Shown here: positions 29,388-38,324 of the stretch, piece after piece
Position numbering within the stretch: the first letter of the stretch is position 1
Layout of the letters: each line of letters opens with the position of its first letter
From: Terriglobia bacterium
GTDB taxonomy: Bacteria; Acidobacteriota; Terriglobia; Bryobacterales; Bryobacteraceae
Assembly: GCA_020073345.1 (NCBI GenBank)
Contig: JAIQFI010000006.1
Coordinates: forward strand, 124,001 to 188,000
Direction of reading: 5' to 3'
Length of the DNA: 64,000 nt
Made by a program: the position numbers and the translations under genes
Notes under the pieces: model-generated
Told to the model about the DNA's origin: nothing
Seen by the model: the letters and a program-made list of their open reading frames with translations, nothing else
Databases searched by the model: none

Positions 29388-29642
29388 CTATGCCGCGAAG
29401 GAGACTCTAACTTCGCCGGGCACGGCCTCCCCGTGCTCCAGGCGATCCGCAATCACCCGTAACGCGAGCGCCTCGACTGCAGTCAGCGCTTCCTTGCGGG
29501 TGCGGCCATAAACCGTAACTCCAGGCAGCGCCGCAATATCAGCGATCCAACGCCCGTCCGTTTCGCGATCGAATTCGACCTGGAGATTGAACGCGGCTGG
29601 GCGCTTCGTTCTTGCTTTCGGTCGCTTGGCTTGCATTCGCAA
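29388..29642 (-). CDS. HicB-like antitoxin family protein
   Basis: FNLQVEFDRETDGRWIADIAALPGVTVYGRTRKEALTAVEALALRVIADRLEHGE: HicB partial RNase H-like fold pattern. Confidence 0.75.
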   Translation of the reverse strand: MRMQAKRPKARTKRPAAFNLQVEFDRETDGRWIADIAALPGVTVYGRTRKEALTAVEALALRVIADRLEHGEAVPGEVRVSFAA

Positions 29643-29718
29643 CCATTATCGCGGATTCGTCGCTCCCAATGCCATAATGCTTCTTGGCTCCCACCTGCCA
29701 AGGCCCAAACAACAAGGA

Positions 29719-31053
29719 ATGACCCATCTCAAGCGCGAACTCGGCCTGCGCGATCTGACCCTGTTCGCCATCGCGTGCATCGTCGGGCCGCGCTGGATTG
29801 CGGTAGCCGCCAGCGCCGGACCAGGCTCGGTGATGCTATGGATCGGCGCGGCGATCCTGTTCGCCGCTCCGCTGGGGGTGGCGGTAGCGGCGCTGATCCA
29901 CAAATATCCCGACGCGGGCGGCCTGTACGCCTGGACGCGCCACGATTTCGGCCCGTGGCACGGATTCCTGTGCTTCTGGGTGTACTGGTTCAGCATCGCC
30001 CTGACGCTTCCTAACTCGGCCATGTTTGCCATGAGCATGAGCGCCTACGCACTGGGGCCGAAATACGCGTATCTGGGCGACAACCAGACGTTCGTAGTGG
30101 TCGCGACCTTCGCCTCCATCTGGATCGCGCTGGGCACCAACATCGTCGGGATGAAGATCGGCAAGTGGACCGAGAACCTGGGCGGCCTCACCGCATGGAT
30201 GCTCGGATTCCTGCTGGTGGGCGCGGGCGCGGCAGCGTGGATCCAGCGCGGCAGTGCCACCCCCATGAGCACATCGATGAACTTCGCGCCGGCTTGGAGC
30301 TGGGAGACGCTCGGATTTTTCGGTGGGATCGCCTTCGGCCTGAGCGGCATGGAGGCGATCGGCCTGATGGCCGCGGAAATCCGCCAGCCCCGGAGGACTG
30401 TTGTGCCCGCCACCTGGATCGGGACAGCGTTCACCACGGTGTTCTACGCCGCGAGCACCCTGGCGCTGCTGGTATTGATCGCTCCGGCCTCCATCAGCGA
30501 ACTGCACGGCCTGGCCGACGGCAGCAATGTCGCCGCCGGCTTGCTCGGATGGCGCTGGCTGACCCCGCTGATCGCCGTCATCGTGCTGGTGAATTCGATC
30601 GGCGGATGGGGCGGCTTGGGGTCGGCCGTATCGCGGATGCCGTATGCGGCGGGCGTCGATCACCTCCTGCCACGCGCTTTCGCGCGACTTCATCCTCGGT
30701 GGGCGACTCCGTATCTTTCGATCCTGGTGTTTGGCGGAGTTGCCTCGGCGCTGCTGTTCGCGGTCCAGTTGGGCGATTCCCTGCGCGCCGCGTATCAGGC
30801 ACTGCTCTCACTCATGGTGCTGTCGGGATTCATTCCGTATCTATACTTATTCGCGAGCGCGTGGAAAGCCGGCCGGCATGTGGCCGCCGTGTCGGGAATC
30901 GCCATGACTGTGCTAACCATCGTTTCAAGCGCCGTGCCCACGGGCGAGGTTCGAAGCATCTGGCTGTTCGAGGGAAAGCTTCTTGCCGGAACTGCACTCA
31001 TGATCGGTACAGCGTGGCTGGTGTACCGCCGCAGGAGACACTACAGATCGTGA
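29719..31053 (+). CDS. APC-family amino acid permease
   Basis: MTHLKRELGLRDLTLFAIACIVGPRWIAVAASAGPGSV, multiple TM segments; ATG 29719 with AACAAGGA upstream. Confidence 0.87.
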   Translation: MTHLKRELGLRDLTLFAIACIVGPRWIAVAASAGPGSVMLWIGAAILFAAPLGVAVAALIHKYPDAGGLYAWTRHDFGPWHGFLCFWVYWFSIALTLPNSAMFAMSMSAYALGPKYAYLGDNQTFVVVATFASIWIALGTNIVGMKIGKWTENLGGLTAWMLGFLLVGAGAAAWIQRGSATPMSTSMNFAPAWSWETLGFFGGIAFGLSGMEAIGLMAAEIRQPRRTVVPATWIGTAFTTVFYAASTLALLVLIAPASISELHGLADGSNVAAGLLGWRWLTPLIAVIVLVNSIGGWGGLGSAVSRMPYAAGVDHLLPRAFARLHPRWATPYLSILVFGGVASALLFAVQLGDSLRAAYQALLSLMVLSGFIPYLYLFASAWKAGRHVAAVSGIAMTVLTIVSSAVPTGEVRSIWLFEGKLLAGTALMIGTAWLVYRRRRHYRS

Positions 31054-32285
31054 ACTATCCCGATTCCGTCCAGTTCCTGTACGCGCTGGGCAACGAAATC
31101 AAGTCCGCCAAACTCGGTCTGGAACGGATCCGGGCCGTACTCGAGGCGCTGGGAAATCCCGAGCGGGCGTTTCGCGTGGTGCACGTCGCCGGGACCAATG
31201 GGAAAGGTTCTACGTGCGCCATGATCGAGGCCGGATTGCGCGCTTCGGGCATCCGCACAGGCCTGTTCACCTCGCCGCATCTGATCGAGCCGACCGAGCG
31301 CATCCAGATCGACGGCATTCCGGTGAGCCCCGCCGATTTCGAACGCGCGTTCAACATCGTGCATGAAAGCGCGGAGAAACTCGACCTGGATTGCCACCCG
31401 ACCTACTTCGAAACCGTCACTGCGATGGCCTTCTGGCTATTTAGGGAGATGCACGTCCACACCGCAGTTATAGAAGTGGGCCTGGGCGGCCGGCTGGATT
31501 CGACCAACGTAGTCGAGCCGGCGCTCACTGTGATCACGCCGATCGATTTCGACCACGAAGCGTACTTGGGGCATACCATCGAGGCCATCGCGGGTGAGAA
31601 AGCCGGGATCCTGAAGCCCGGCGTGCCCGCCGTTTTTGCTCCGCAGCGGCCAGAAGCGCTCGCCGTGCTCTTGGCGCGAGCCGCGGAGGTGCGGGCGCCC
31701 ATCATAGGCGACCTAGAGATCCGCGACCTGCACATCGATGCGCGCGGCTCGCAATTCTCCGGCATCGTCTGCCCGCTTGCTGGCGAGCATCAGGTGGACA
31801 ACGCGGTGACGGCGGCCCGGGCGTTGGGCGTTTTAGGGGTATCCCCGGATGGGATAAGAGACGCGCGCTGGCCCGGTCGCATCGAGCACGTTTCCCCGAA
31901 TCCCGACATCATCCTTGACGGCGCCCACAATCCCGCCGGCGCGCGCGCCCTGGCGCGTTATCTCGAACGGTTCTACGGCGGCCGCCGGATCTGGCTGGTT
32001 TACGGCGCGATGCGCGACAAAGCCATCGACGAGGTCGCCGGCGTCCTATTTCCCATTGCGACGGAGCTCGTTCTAACCGCGCCGAACACGTCGAGGGCGC
32101 TACGACCTGAAGCTCTGGCTGAATTCGCCGGCCGAGGGCACATCGAGCCCACAGTGGAGTCGGCCATCGATCACGCGCGAACGCACGCCGCCGATGAGGA
32201 CGTCATCGTGATCACCGGTTCGTTGTTCGTGGTCGGCGAAGCCCGCCGATTATTTCTCGCTCCCACTGGCGGGCGTTGGCAATAA
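31050..32285 (+). CDS. folC: Folylpolyglutamate synthase/dihydrofolate synthase
   Basis: VHVAGTNGKGSTCAMIEAGLRASGIRTGLFTSPHL; ILDGAHNPAGARAL. GTG 31050 after GCAGGAG; the ORF-track entry 30165..32285 is over-extended. Confidence 0.93.
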   Translation: MNYPDSVQFLYALGNEIKSAKLGLERIRAVLEALGNPERAFRVVHVAGTNGKGSTCAMIEAGLRASGIRTGLFTSPHLIEPTERIQIDGIPVSPADFERAFNIVHESAEKLDLDCHPTYFETVTAMAFWLFREMHVHTAVIEVGLGGRLDSTNVVEPALTVITPIDFDHEAYLGHTIEAIAGEKAGILKPGVPAVFAPQRPEALAVLLARAAEVRAPIIGDLEIRDLHIDARGSQFSGIVCPLAGEHQVDNAVTAARALGVLGVSPDGIRDARWPGRIEHVSPNPDIILDGAHNPAGARALARYLERFYGGRRIWLVYGAMRDKAIDEVAGVLFPIATELVLTAPNTSRALRPEALAEFAGRGHIEPTVESAIDHARTHAADEDVIVITGSLFVVGEARRLFLAPTGGRWQ

Positions 32286-33004
32286 TGAATAAACCCATGG
32301 CCGTCCTGTGGAGCTGGATCTACGTAATCCCTCTGATCATTCTCTCCACGGCTTTCTTCGGAGTCGTCAGCTTCGTGATTTCGCTGTTCGACCACACACC
32401 CGCCCGGCAGCTCAAAGTGGCTCGCGTCTGGGCCCGCTCGTTGCTGCGTATCGTCGGCGTGAAAGTGACCGTGGAAGGCCTCGACCGAATCCAGCCGGGC
32501 GGCAACTACGTGTTCGTCTCCAACCACGTCAGCTACATGGACATTCCGGTGGTGCTGGCGAATATCCCGGAACAGTTCCTGTTCCTGGCGAAAGGGGAAC
32601 TGTTTGAGATTCCCCTGCTCGGCACGCACCTCAAGACCGCGGGCCATGTCCTGGTGCCTCGGGAGGATCCGCGTTCGGCTATCAAGACTCTGCAACACAC
32701 CGCCGCGCTACTGCATGACGGGCGCAGCACGCTGGTCTTCCCCGAAGGCGGGCGCACCGAGACGGGCGAACTACAGGAGTTCAAGGACGGCGCTGCGTTC
32801 CTCGCCATCCGCGCGCAGATTCCAGTGGTGCCCCTGGCGATGCTCGGCATGCGCAGCATCCTGCCGATCCATTCCCTCACGTTTCACCGGGGGCCCGTGA
32901 CGCTACGGATCGGCGAACCCATCTCGACCGAGGGAATGACGACGCACCAGCGCGCGGAACTTACTGCGGCCGTGCGCCAGAAAATCGTCGAGATGCTGAG
33001 ATGA
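32285..33004 (+). CDS. plsC: 1-acyl-sn-glycerol-3-phosphate acyltransferase
   Basis: NHVSYMDIPV (H-x4-D), FPEGGRTETGEL motif, two N-terminal TM segments. Confidence 0.92.
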   Translation: MNKPMAVLWSWIYVIPLIILSTAFFGVVSFVISLFDHTPARQLKVARVWARSLLRIVGVKVTVEGLDRIQPGGNYVFVSNHVSYMDIPVVLANIPEQFLFLAKGELFEIPLLGTHLKTAGHVLVPREDPRSAIKTLQHTAALLHDGRSTLVFPEGGRTETGELQEFKDGAAFLAIRAQIPVVPLAMLGMRSILPIHSLTFHRGPVTLRIGEPISTEGMTTHQRAELTAAVRQKIVEMLR

Positions 33005-33006
33005 AT

Positions 33007-33477
33007 TTATCCCAGCTTCCAGAAACGGAGCAGCACTTCGGCCGGATACCGCTCGCCCGTGCCCACGAAGATCGATCGCATCAGCCAGGCCAGTTCCGGC
33101 GCCGAGGTTTCGAACTTCGGAACCGTGCGGAAGTACACCAGCGACGGATCCACGGGCTCGCCTTTCATGAGCTTCGCGGTGACTTCGGGCGAGGCATGAC
33201 GGATGCCCGCGTTCTGGACATAGATGAGCTCGCCGTCTTCGGTTTCGAGCGTGTAGCGCGTATCCAGCTCGCCCAAGCCGTCCGCGCGCACGATCTGCCA
33301 GTCGGCGCCGCCCGGCAGCACGCGCCCGCGCATGCCGGAGCCCTCGAAAGAGCCGCCGAGAATCGGGACGATGCGGCGGCGTCCTCCCGGGATCGGGCCG
33401 ACGTCGAGAGGCAGGCCGACCTGCACGCGGGCTTCAAAGGCGAAGACGAGTTCAGGAAGCTTGACTGGGTCTGTCAC
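33007..33477 (-). CDS. DUF3237-like protein
   Basis: LPELVFAFEARVQVGLPLDVGPIPGGRRRIVPILGGSFEGSGMRGRVLPGGADWQIVRADG. Confidence 0.7.
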   Translation of the reverse strand: MTDPVKLPELVFAFEARVQVGLPLDVGPIPGGRRRIVPILGGSFEGSGMRGRVLPGGADWQIVRADGLGELDTRYTLETEDGELIYVQNAGIRHASPEVTAKLMKGEPVDPSLVYFRTVPKFETSAPELAWLMRSIFVGTGERYPAEVLLRFWKLG

Positions 33478-34688
33478 TTGGAAGTCTTCGAGAATAGCCC
33501 GAACAGTCCGCCCAGCGAGCTGCTCTTCTTTTCTCCATCGCCGCCGCGGACGCCCAGCCGTTCCACCACCTGGGTCAGGCCCTTGCCGAAGGCAGTATTG
33601 GCGGGTACGGGTTTGCCTTCCATCAGCGCCTTCTGCACCGCTTCGTAATCGCTAGGGATACTGTCGAAGATTTCGGTATGGAGCGCCGTGCCGATCACGT
33701 CGCGGCTGAGACCGACCTCGCGCTGGTAACGGTTCACCAGAAGCCGGATCTTCCACCTGCCCACGCGATTGGCATCCAGATAGGACAGGGCACGCTGCGC
33801 CGCCTGCAGCGCCGGCAACTCATTGGTGGTCACCAGCAGCACTTCGTGAGCCGCGCGCGCCTGGTTCAAGTTCCAGTCGCCATACACGTTGCCCGCGTCG
33901 AGGATGATCACATCGTAGGCGTGGCGGGCATACTCGAGGATGGGTGAAGGATCCGTCAGCTCGGGCGGGTTATCCGTAATCAGTTCGGGAGCCAGCAGGA
34001 CATCCACACCGTTCACATTGGTGACCATGGCCCGCCACAGATCGGCATCCAGCTCATGGGAGCGCTGCAGCGCGTCCAGGAAACTGAAGACGGATTTGAT
34101 CTTCAGCAGAAAGGAAAGAGTGCCGGTGAGCGGATCCAGGTCCGCCAGCAGGACCCGTTTGGCGCTCATACGCTTCCAATAGAAAGCGAGATTGCAGGCG
34201 ATGGTGGTGGCCCCGCAGGCGCCTTTGGCGGGCATCACCGCGATGATCTTGGTGGGGTCGGCTCCCGCCGTCTCCGCGGCGGGCTGCAGCCGGGCGATCT
34301 TAGCCAAGACCCCTTCGAGTTGTTCCGCCGTAAACGGTTCCAGTAGAAAGTCCGCCGCCCCGGCTCGCAGGCAGCGCAGCATAAGATCCGGATCGTTGCC
34401 GGGAAGCAGCGCCAGCACTTGCACCTGGCCACCTAGACGCACCATCTCGGCCAATAACTGGAGGGCTCGTTCCGGATCGGAAGCCAGATCCAGAAAGACG
34501 AGTTGCAGCGTTCCGCCGCCGAGGGCGCTGCTGATGTCGCGCGGTGCAGGGTAGCTGTTTACGAAGTTGATGGAGCTGCCGGCCAGATGCGATTCGAGGA
34601 GCGGGGCTAGCTCCCGCACCATGCGCGAATTAGGGCTGATGACAACACCACGCCTCAATACGTCAGCACGGGAATCACGGTTCTGCAT
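33474..34688 (-). CDS. CpaE/TadZ-like MinD-family ATPase with N-terminal receiver-like domain
   Basis: Deviant Walker A AVMPAKGACGATTIACNLAFYW; N-terminal VFLDLASDPERALQLLAEMVRLG receiver-like segment. Confidence 0.82.
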   Translation of the reverse strand: MQNRDSRADVLRRGVVISPNSRMVRELAPLLESHLAGSSINFVNSYPAPRDISSALGGGTLQLVFLDLASDPERALQLLAEMVRLGGQVQVLALLPGNDPDLMLRCLRAGAADFLLEPFTAEQLEGVLAKIARLQPAAETAGADPTKIIAVMPAKGACGATTIACNLAFYWKRMSAKRVLLADLDPLTGTLSFLLKIKSVFSFLDALQRSHELDADLWRAMVTNVNGVDVLLAPELITDNPPELTDPSPILEYARHAYDVIILDAGNVYGDWNLNQARAAHEVLLVTTNELPALQAAQRALSYLDANRVGRWKIRLLVNRYQREVGLSRDVIGTALHTEIFDSIPSDYEAVQKALMEGKPVPANTAFGKGLTQVVERLGVRGGDGEKKSSSLGGLFGLFSKTSK

Positions 34689-35009
34689 TTGGTCGCCTAG
34701 ACCAGATTGGAAAGCGTTCCAAAGAAGTAAATCGACTAGAAGTGATCATATCATGAGAGACTCCGCACCTTACCTGAACTACTTACTGAAGTTTGAGAGA
34801 GGTACTCCCAGTTGATGAGTACTCCCCAAACGGCTTAGTCCGGGCTGCGTACTTAAAGAGGCTGTGTACCCTGTGTGCCTAAAGATGGCAGCGTACCTAG
34901 GCTGGAGCCAAAGAAAGTAACAGCCCTGGTAAGTTGACTCGGATAAAGGTGATTGGGATTTAAGGTGGTTGGGATAGAGGAAGGCCGGCATCCATTGAAA
35001 CACCGGGAA

Positions 35010-35717
35010 ATGAGAACAAACATGAACGTCACCAGTAGCGGGAGTGCAACAGGCATGGGGAGCGTCAGCGCCCCTGACGCGAAATCCATTGCGATCTGCG
35101 ATACCCAGCCTGTAACGGCAGAGGGGGTCCGGAACCTGTTGAGAGGCATCCCGGATCTGAAGTTCCTTCTCGCGGCGGAATCGCTCGTGCAGGCCGCGGA
35201 GGTGGTCCGTAAGCAGCATCCAAACGTCTTGATTCTGGACAAGGGATTCGGAATTCAGGCGATTCTGGACTGGCTGGTGGAAATCCAGGCGGGGGACGGG
35301 ACGCCGTTGCAAACCGGCATCGTCGTGTGGGGTGTATCCGTTACGGAAGCCGAGGCGTTGCGGTTCCTGCAAGCCGGCGCGCGGGGAATTCTTCGGAAAT
35401 CGGCGGGCGTCCAGGCGGTGGTCGCCTGCCTGCACGCGGTAGCAGCTGGGCGAAGCTGGATGGAAGACTGTGTGTTCCGTGATTCGAGCCGCTCCGACCG
35501 CTATCCCCGCAGTGAGCTGACCGGGCGCGAACAGCAGGTTCTGGAGCTGGTGGAACAGGGGTTCAAGAACAAGGAAATCGCCACGGAACTGGGCATCCGC
35601 CCCGGGACCGTCAAGATCCACCTGAAGCACATTTTCGAAAAAACCGGCGTGCGCGGCCGCTACGGCCTGGCCCTCAACGGCTTGCGCGATCGCGGCCTGG
35701 TTTCCGTGCCGGCCTGA
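35010..35717 (+). CDS. LuxR/NarL-type response regulator
   Basis: Receiver-like AICDTQPVTAEGVRNLL...NVLILDKGFG...; HTH ELTGREQQVLELVEQGFKNKEIATELGIRPGTVKIHLKHIFEKTGVRGR. Start uncertain. Confidence 0.85.
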   Translation: MRTNMNVTSSGSATGMGSVSAPDAKSIAICDTQPVTAEGVRNLLRGIPDLKFLLAAESLVQAAEVVRKQHPNVLILDKGFGIQAILDWLVEIQAGDGTPLQTGIVVWGVSVTEAEALRFLQAGARGILRKSAGVQAVVACLHAVAAGRSWMEDCVFRDSSRSDRYPRSELTGREQQVLELVEQGFKNKEIATELGIRPGTVKIHLKHIFEKTGVRGRYGLALNGLRDRGLVSVPA

Positions 35718-35774
35718 TTGCATTGAAGCGGTGAGACATGCCTCGCCCCGCGGTAGCGATAAAATGGCCGTGGC

Positions 35775-36584
35775 ATGGTCTGGCCTGCGAACGCCTGTCT
35801 TGGAAAACTCGGCCTGCTGCTTTTCTGCGCAGGCGGTGTGCTCACGGCGCAAAAGGTAGTCAGCGCCCGGGCTGGCTTGATCACCTATCTCCAGGGACCC
35901 GCCTTCGTAGACGGAAAACGGGTGGTCCTCAAGACCGCGCGCTTCCCGCAGATGCGCAGCGGAGAAACCCTTTCTACCAGCCGGGGCCGGGCCGAATTGC
36001 TCCTGGCGCCGGGCGTCATCCTCAGGCTGGCCGAAAATTCCCAGGTGCGAATGGAAGATACCCTGCTGTCGGACACCCGCGTCACACTCCAACGTGGCGA
36101 AGCCCTGATCGAGGTCGTCCAGTTGCCGGAGGGCAACCGGATACAGGTGGGGCTAGCCGAAACCAGTACAGAACTCGGCCGCGCTGGCTTGTACCGGTTT
36201 GGGATCTCCCAAAATGACACGGCAAAAAACACGCTGCGAGTCTATGGCGGGGAAGCGTTAGTTCGGTCCGGCATCAGTTCCGTGTCCGTAAAACGCGGAA
36301 TGGCCATAAATCTCGCCCCCGGTCTTGACACGACAAAGTTCGACCGCAAACAGACGGATTCGTTGCATGCCTGGGCAGCCCGCCGATCGTTTGACCTGTT
36401 CATGAGCGACCCCGAGGCCCGCCAGAAGCAGACCCATTGGCAATTCTCCGGTGGGTACGCAGAGAATAAGAACTTTGGCGTCGAGTTCCGCGCGGTCATT
36501 CGCCGCGTGCTGCCGTCCCCTGCGATTCGTCCAGTTCCCCCCGCCGAAATTGGACCCGAAGCGACTCCCGCTCCGGGGCGCTAA
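35775..36584 (+). CDS. FecR-domain exported protein
   Basis: Signal-like N-terminus; SGETLSTSRGRAELLLAPGVILRLAENSQVRMEDTLLSDTRVTLQRGEALIEV is FecR-like. Confidence 0.8.
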   Translation: MVWPANACLGKLGLLLFCAGGVLTAQKVVSARAGLITYLQGPAFVDGKRVVLKTARFPQMRSGETLSTSRGRAELLLAPGVILRLAENSQVRMEDTLLSDTRVTLQRGEALIEVVQLPEGNRIQVGLAETSTELGRAGLYRFGISQNDTAKNTLRVYGGEALVRSGISSVSVKRGMAINLAPGLDTTKFDRKQTDSLHAWAARRSFDLFMSDPEARQKQTHWQFSGGYAENKNFGVEFRAVIRRVLPSPAIRPVPPAEIGPEATPAPGR

Positions 36585-36647
36585 CACCGGAGCCCGGTTG
36601 CCTCATCCGTCTCTTCATCCTTCCATCCTTGGTATGCTGAGGGGGTC

Positions 36648-38324
36648 GTGCGCTCACTAATCGCTCTATTTGCACTCGTTTCCAGCTGCGCCTTCGCGCA
36701 GACTCCCCTGGTGAAGATCCTCTCCGACGAACTGGACCGCAACTTCACTGTTCTAAAGCAGAAGGGCGATCCGGCGCCCTACTTCATGTCCTATGAAGTC
36801 ACCAGTACGGATTCCTACGCGCTGGTGGCCAGTCGCGGCTCGCTCGAAACCCAGCAGCACAATCAGGTGCGCTACCTGGATGTGACCATTCGCGACGGAA
36901 GCTCGCAGTTCGACAACTATCACCTGGTGGCGAATGAAAACCGTCCGCGCTTCACGGTGGCCACGCCGATCGCGCTCGAGGACAATGCAGCCGCGATCCG
37001 TCAAGCTGTGTGGCTGGCAACCGACCGCACATATCGCGGCGGCGCGCAGCGCCTGATCCGGCTGAAGGGCGATGAAAAGCTCCGCACCCAGGCTACCGAC
37101 ACCTCCGACGACTTCGATAAGGAAGACCCGCAGGTTTACTTCGCTGCGCCCGCGGCGCTGAAGTTCAATCCCACCGAGTGGGCCGGCCGCCTGCGCAAGC
37201 TGTCCGCCGAATTCTCCAAGTATCCGGGGGCGCTCGATTCGACCATTCAGTTCGAAACCCGGACCGTCACGCAGACGCTGGTGAGCACCGACGGAACCCG
37301 CCTCGAATTCGGCCGGCCGTTCACCCGCATGATCATCGTGGCCAATGGCAAGGCCCAGGACGGGATGGACCTGACGACCATGGAGAGCTTCGAAACGGAC
37401 GATCCCGCCAAACTTCCCAAGGACGCCGACATTCTGGCCGCGGTGCAGAAGGCTGGAGCCAATCTCACCGGCTTACTGAAGGCGCCGCTTTCCGATCCCT
37501 ATGTCGGACCGGCGATTCTTTCCGGGCGCGCCGCCGGCGTGCTGTTTCACGAAATCTTCGGGCATCGCATCGAGGGCCACAGGCAGAAGGACGAGTCCGA
37601 AGGCCAGACCTTCACCAAATCCGTCAACATGCCGGTTTTGCCGGATTTTCTCAGCGTGATCTTCGATCCGACGCGCAAACAGTTCGGCGACGTGGCGCTG
37701 AACGGCTATTATCTTTACGACGACGAGGGCGTCAAGGCCCGCCCGGTCACGGTGGTCGACAAAGGAATCCTCAAGACTTTCCTGATGTCGCGCTCGCCCA
37801 TCCAGGGCTTCGGCAACTCCAACGGCCACGGCCGGAAGTCTCCCGGCAACGAAATTGTGTCGCGGCAATCCAATCTGATCGTCGAATCCACCAAGCAGGT
37901 GAGCGACGCCGAACTGCGCCGCATGCTGATTGAAGAGGTCAAGCGCCAGAACAAACCGTACGGGTTGTTCTTCGACGAGGTCAGCAGCGGGTACACCACC
38001 ACGGGGCGGCGCGGCCTGCAAGCCTTCACGGTGGTCCCTCTGGTGGTCTATCGCGTTTATCCCGATGGCCGTCCCGATGAGCTCGTGCGGGGCGTGGACA
38101 TCGTCGGCACGCCTTTAGCGAGCTTCGCCAAAATCGTCGCGACTTCCAACCGCACCGAAGTATTCAACGGCATCTGCGGAGCTGAATCCGGCAACGTTCC
38201 GGTGTCCGCGATCGCCCCCGCGCTGCTGGTCTCTGAAATCGAAGTGCAGCGCAAGGACAGCTCCCGCGACCGGCCGCCGTACTTGTCGCCGCCGCCTGCG
38301 GGAAGCCAGGAGCTGCGTCCGTGA
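36648..38324 (+). CDS. Exported TldD/PmbA-family metalloprotease (active-site type)
   Basis: Signal peptide MRSLIALFALVSSCAFAQ; TldD zinc motif HEIFGHRIEGH; GVKARPVTVVDKGILKTFLMSRSP. Confidence 0.9.
   Translation: MRSLIALFALVSSCAFAQTPLVKILSDELDRNFTVLKQKGDPAPYFMSYEVTSTDSYALVASRGSLETQQHNQVRYLDVTIRDGSSQFDNYHLVANENRPRFTVATPIALEDNAAAIRQAVWLATDRTYRGGAQRLIRLKGDEKLRTQATDTSDDFDKEDPQVYFAAPAALKFNPTEWAGRLRKLSAEFSKYPGALDSTIQFETRTVTQTLVSTDGTRLEFGRPFTRMIIVANGKAQDGMDLTTMESFETDDPAKLPKDADILAAVQKAGANLTGLLKAPLSDPYVGPAILSGRAAGVLFHEIFGHRIEGHRQKDESEGQTFTKSVNMPVLPDFLSVIFDPTRKQFGDVALNGYYLYDDEGVKARPVTVVDKGILKTFLMSRSPIQGFGNSNGHGRKSPGNEIVSRQSNLIVESTKQVSDAELRRMLIEEVKRQNKPYGLFFDEVSSGYTTTGRRGLQAFTVVPLVVYRVYPDGRPDELVRGVDIVGTPLASFAKIVATSNRTEVFNGICGAESGNVPVSAIAPALLVSEIEVQRKDSSRDRPPYLSPPPAGSQELRP

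Noticed and set aside
30165-31049. N-terminal part of the 706-aa ORF 30165..32285
   Set aside because: Overlaps the APC permease in another frame and looks like frame-shifted noise; folC start at GTG 31050 with an RBS is far more credible.
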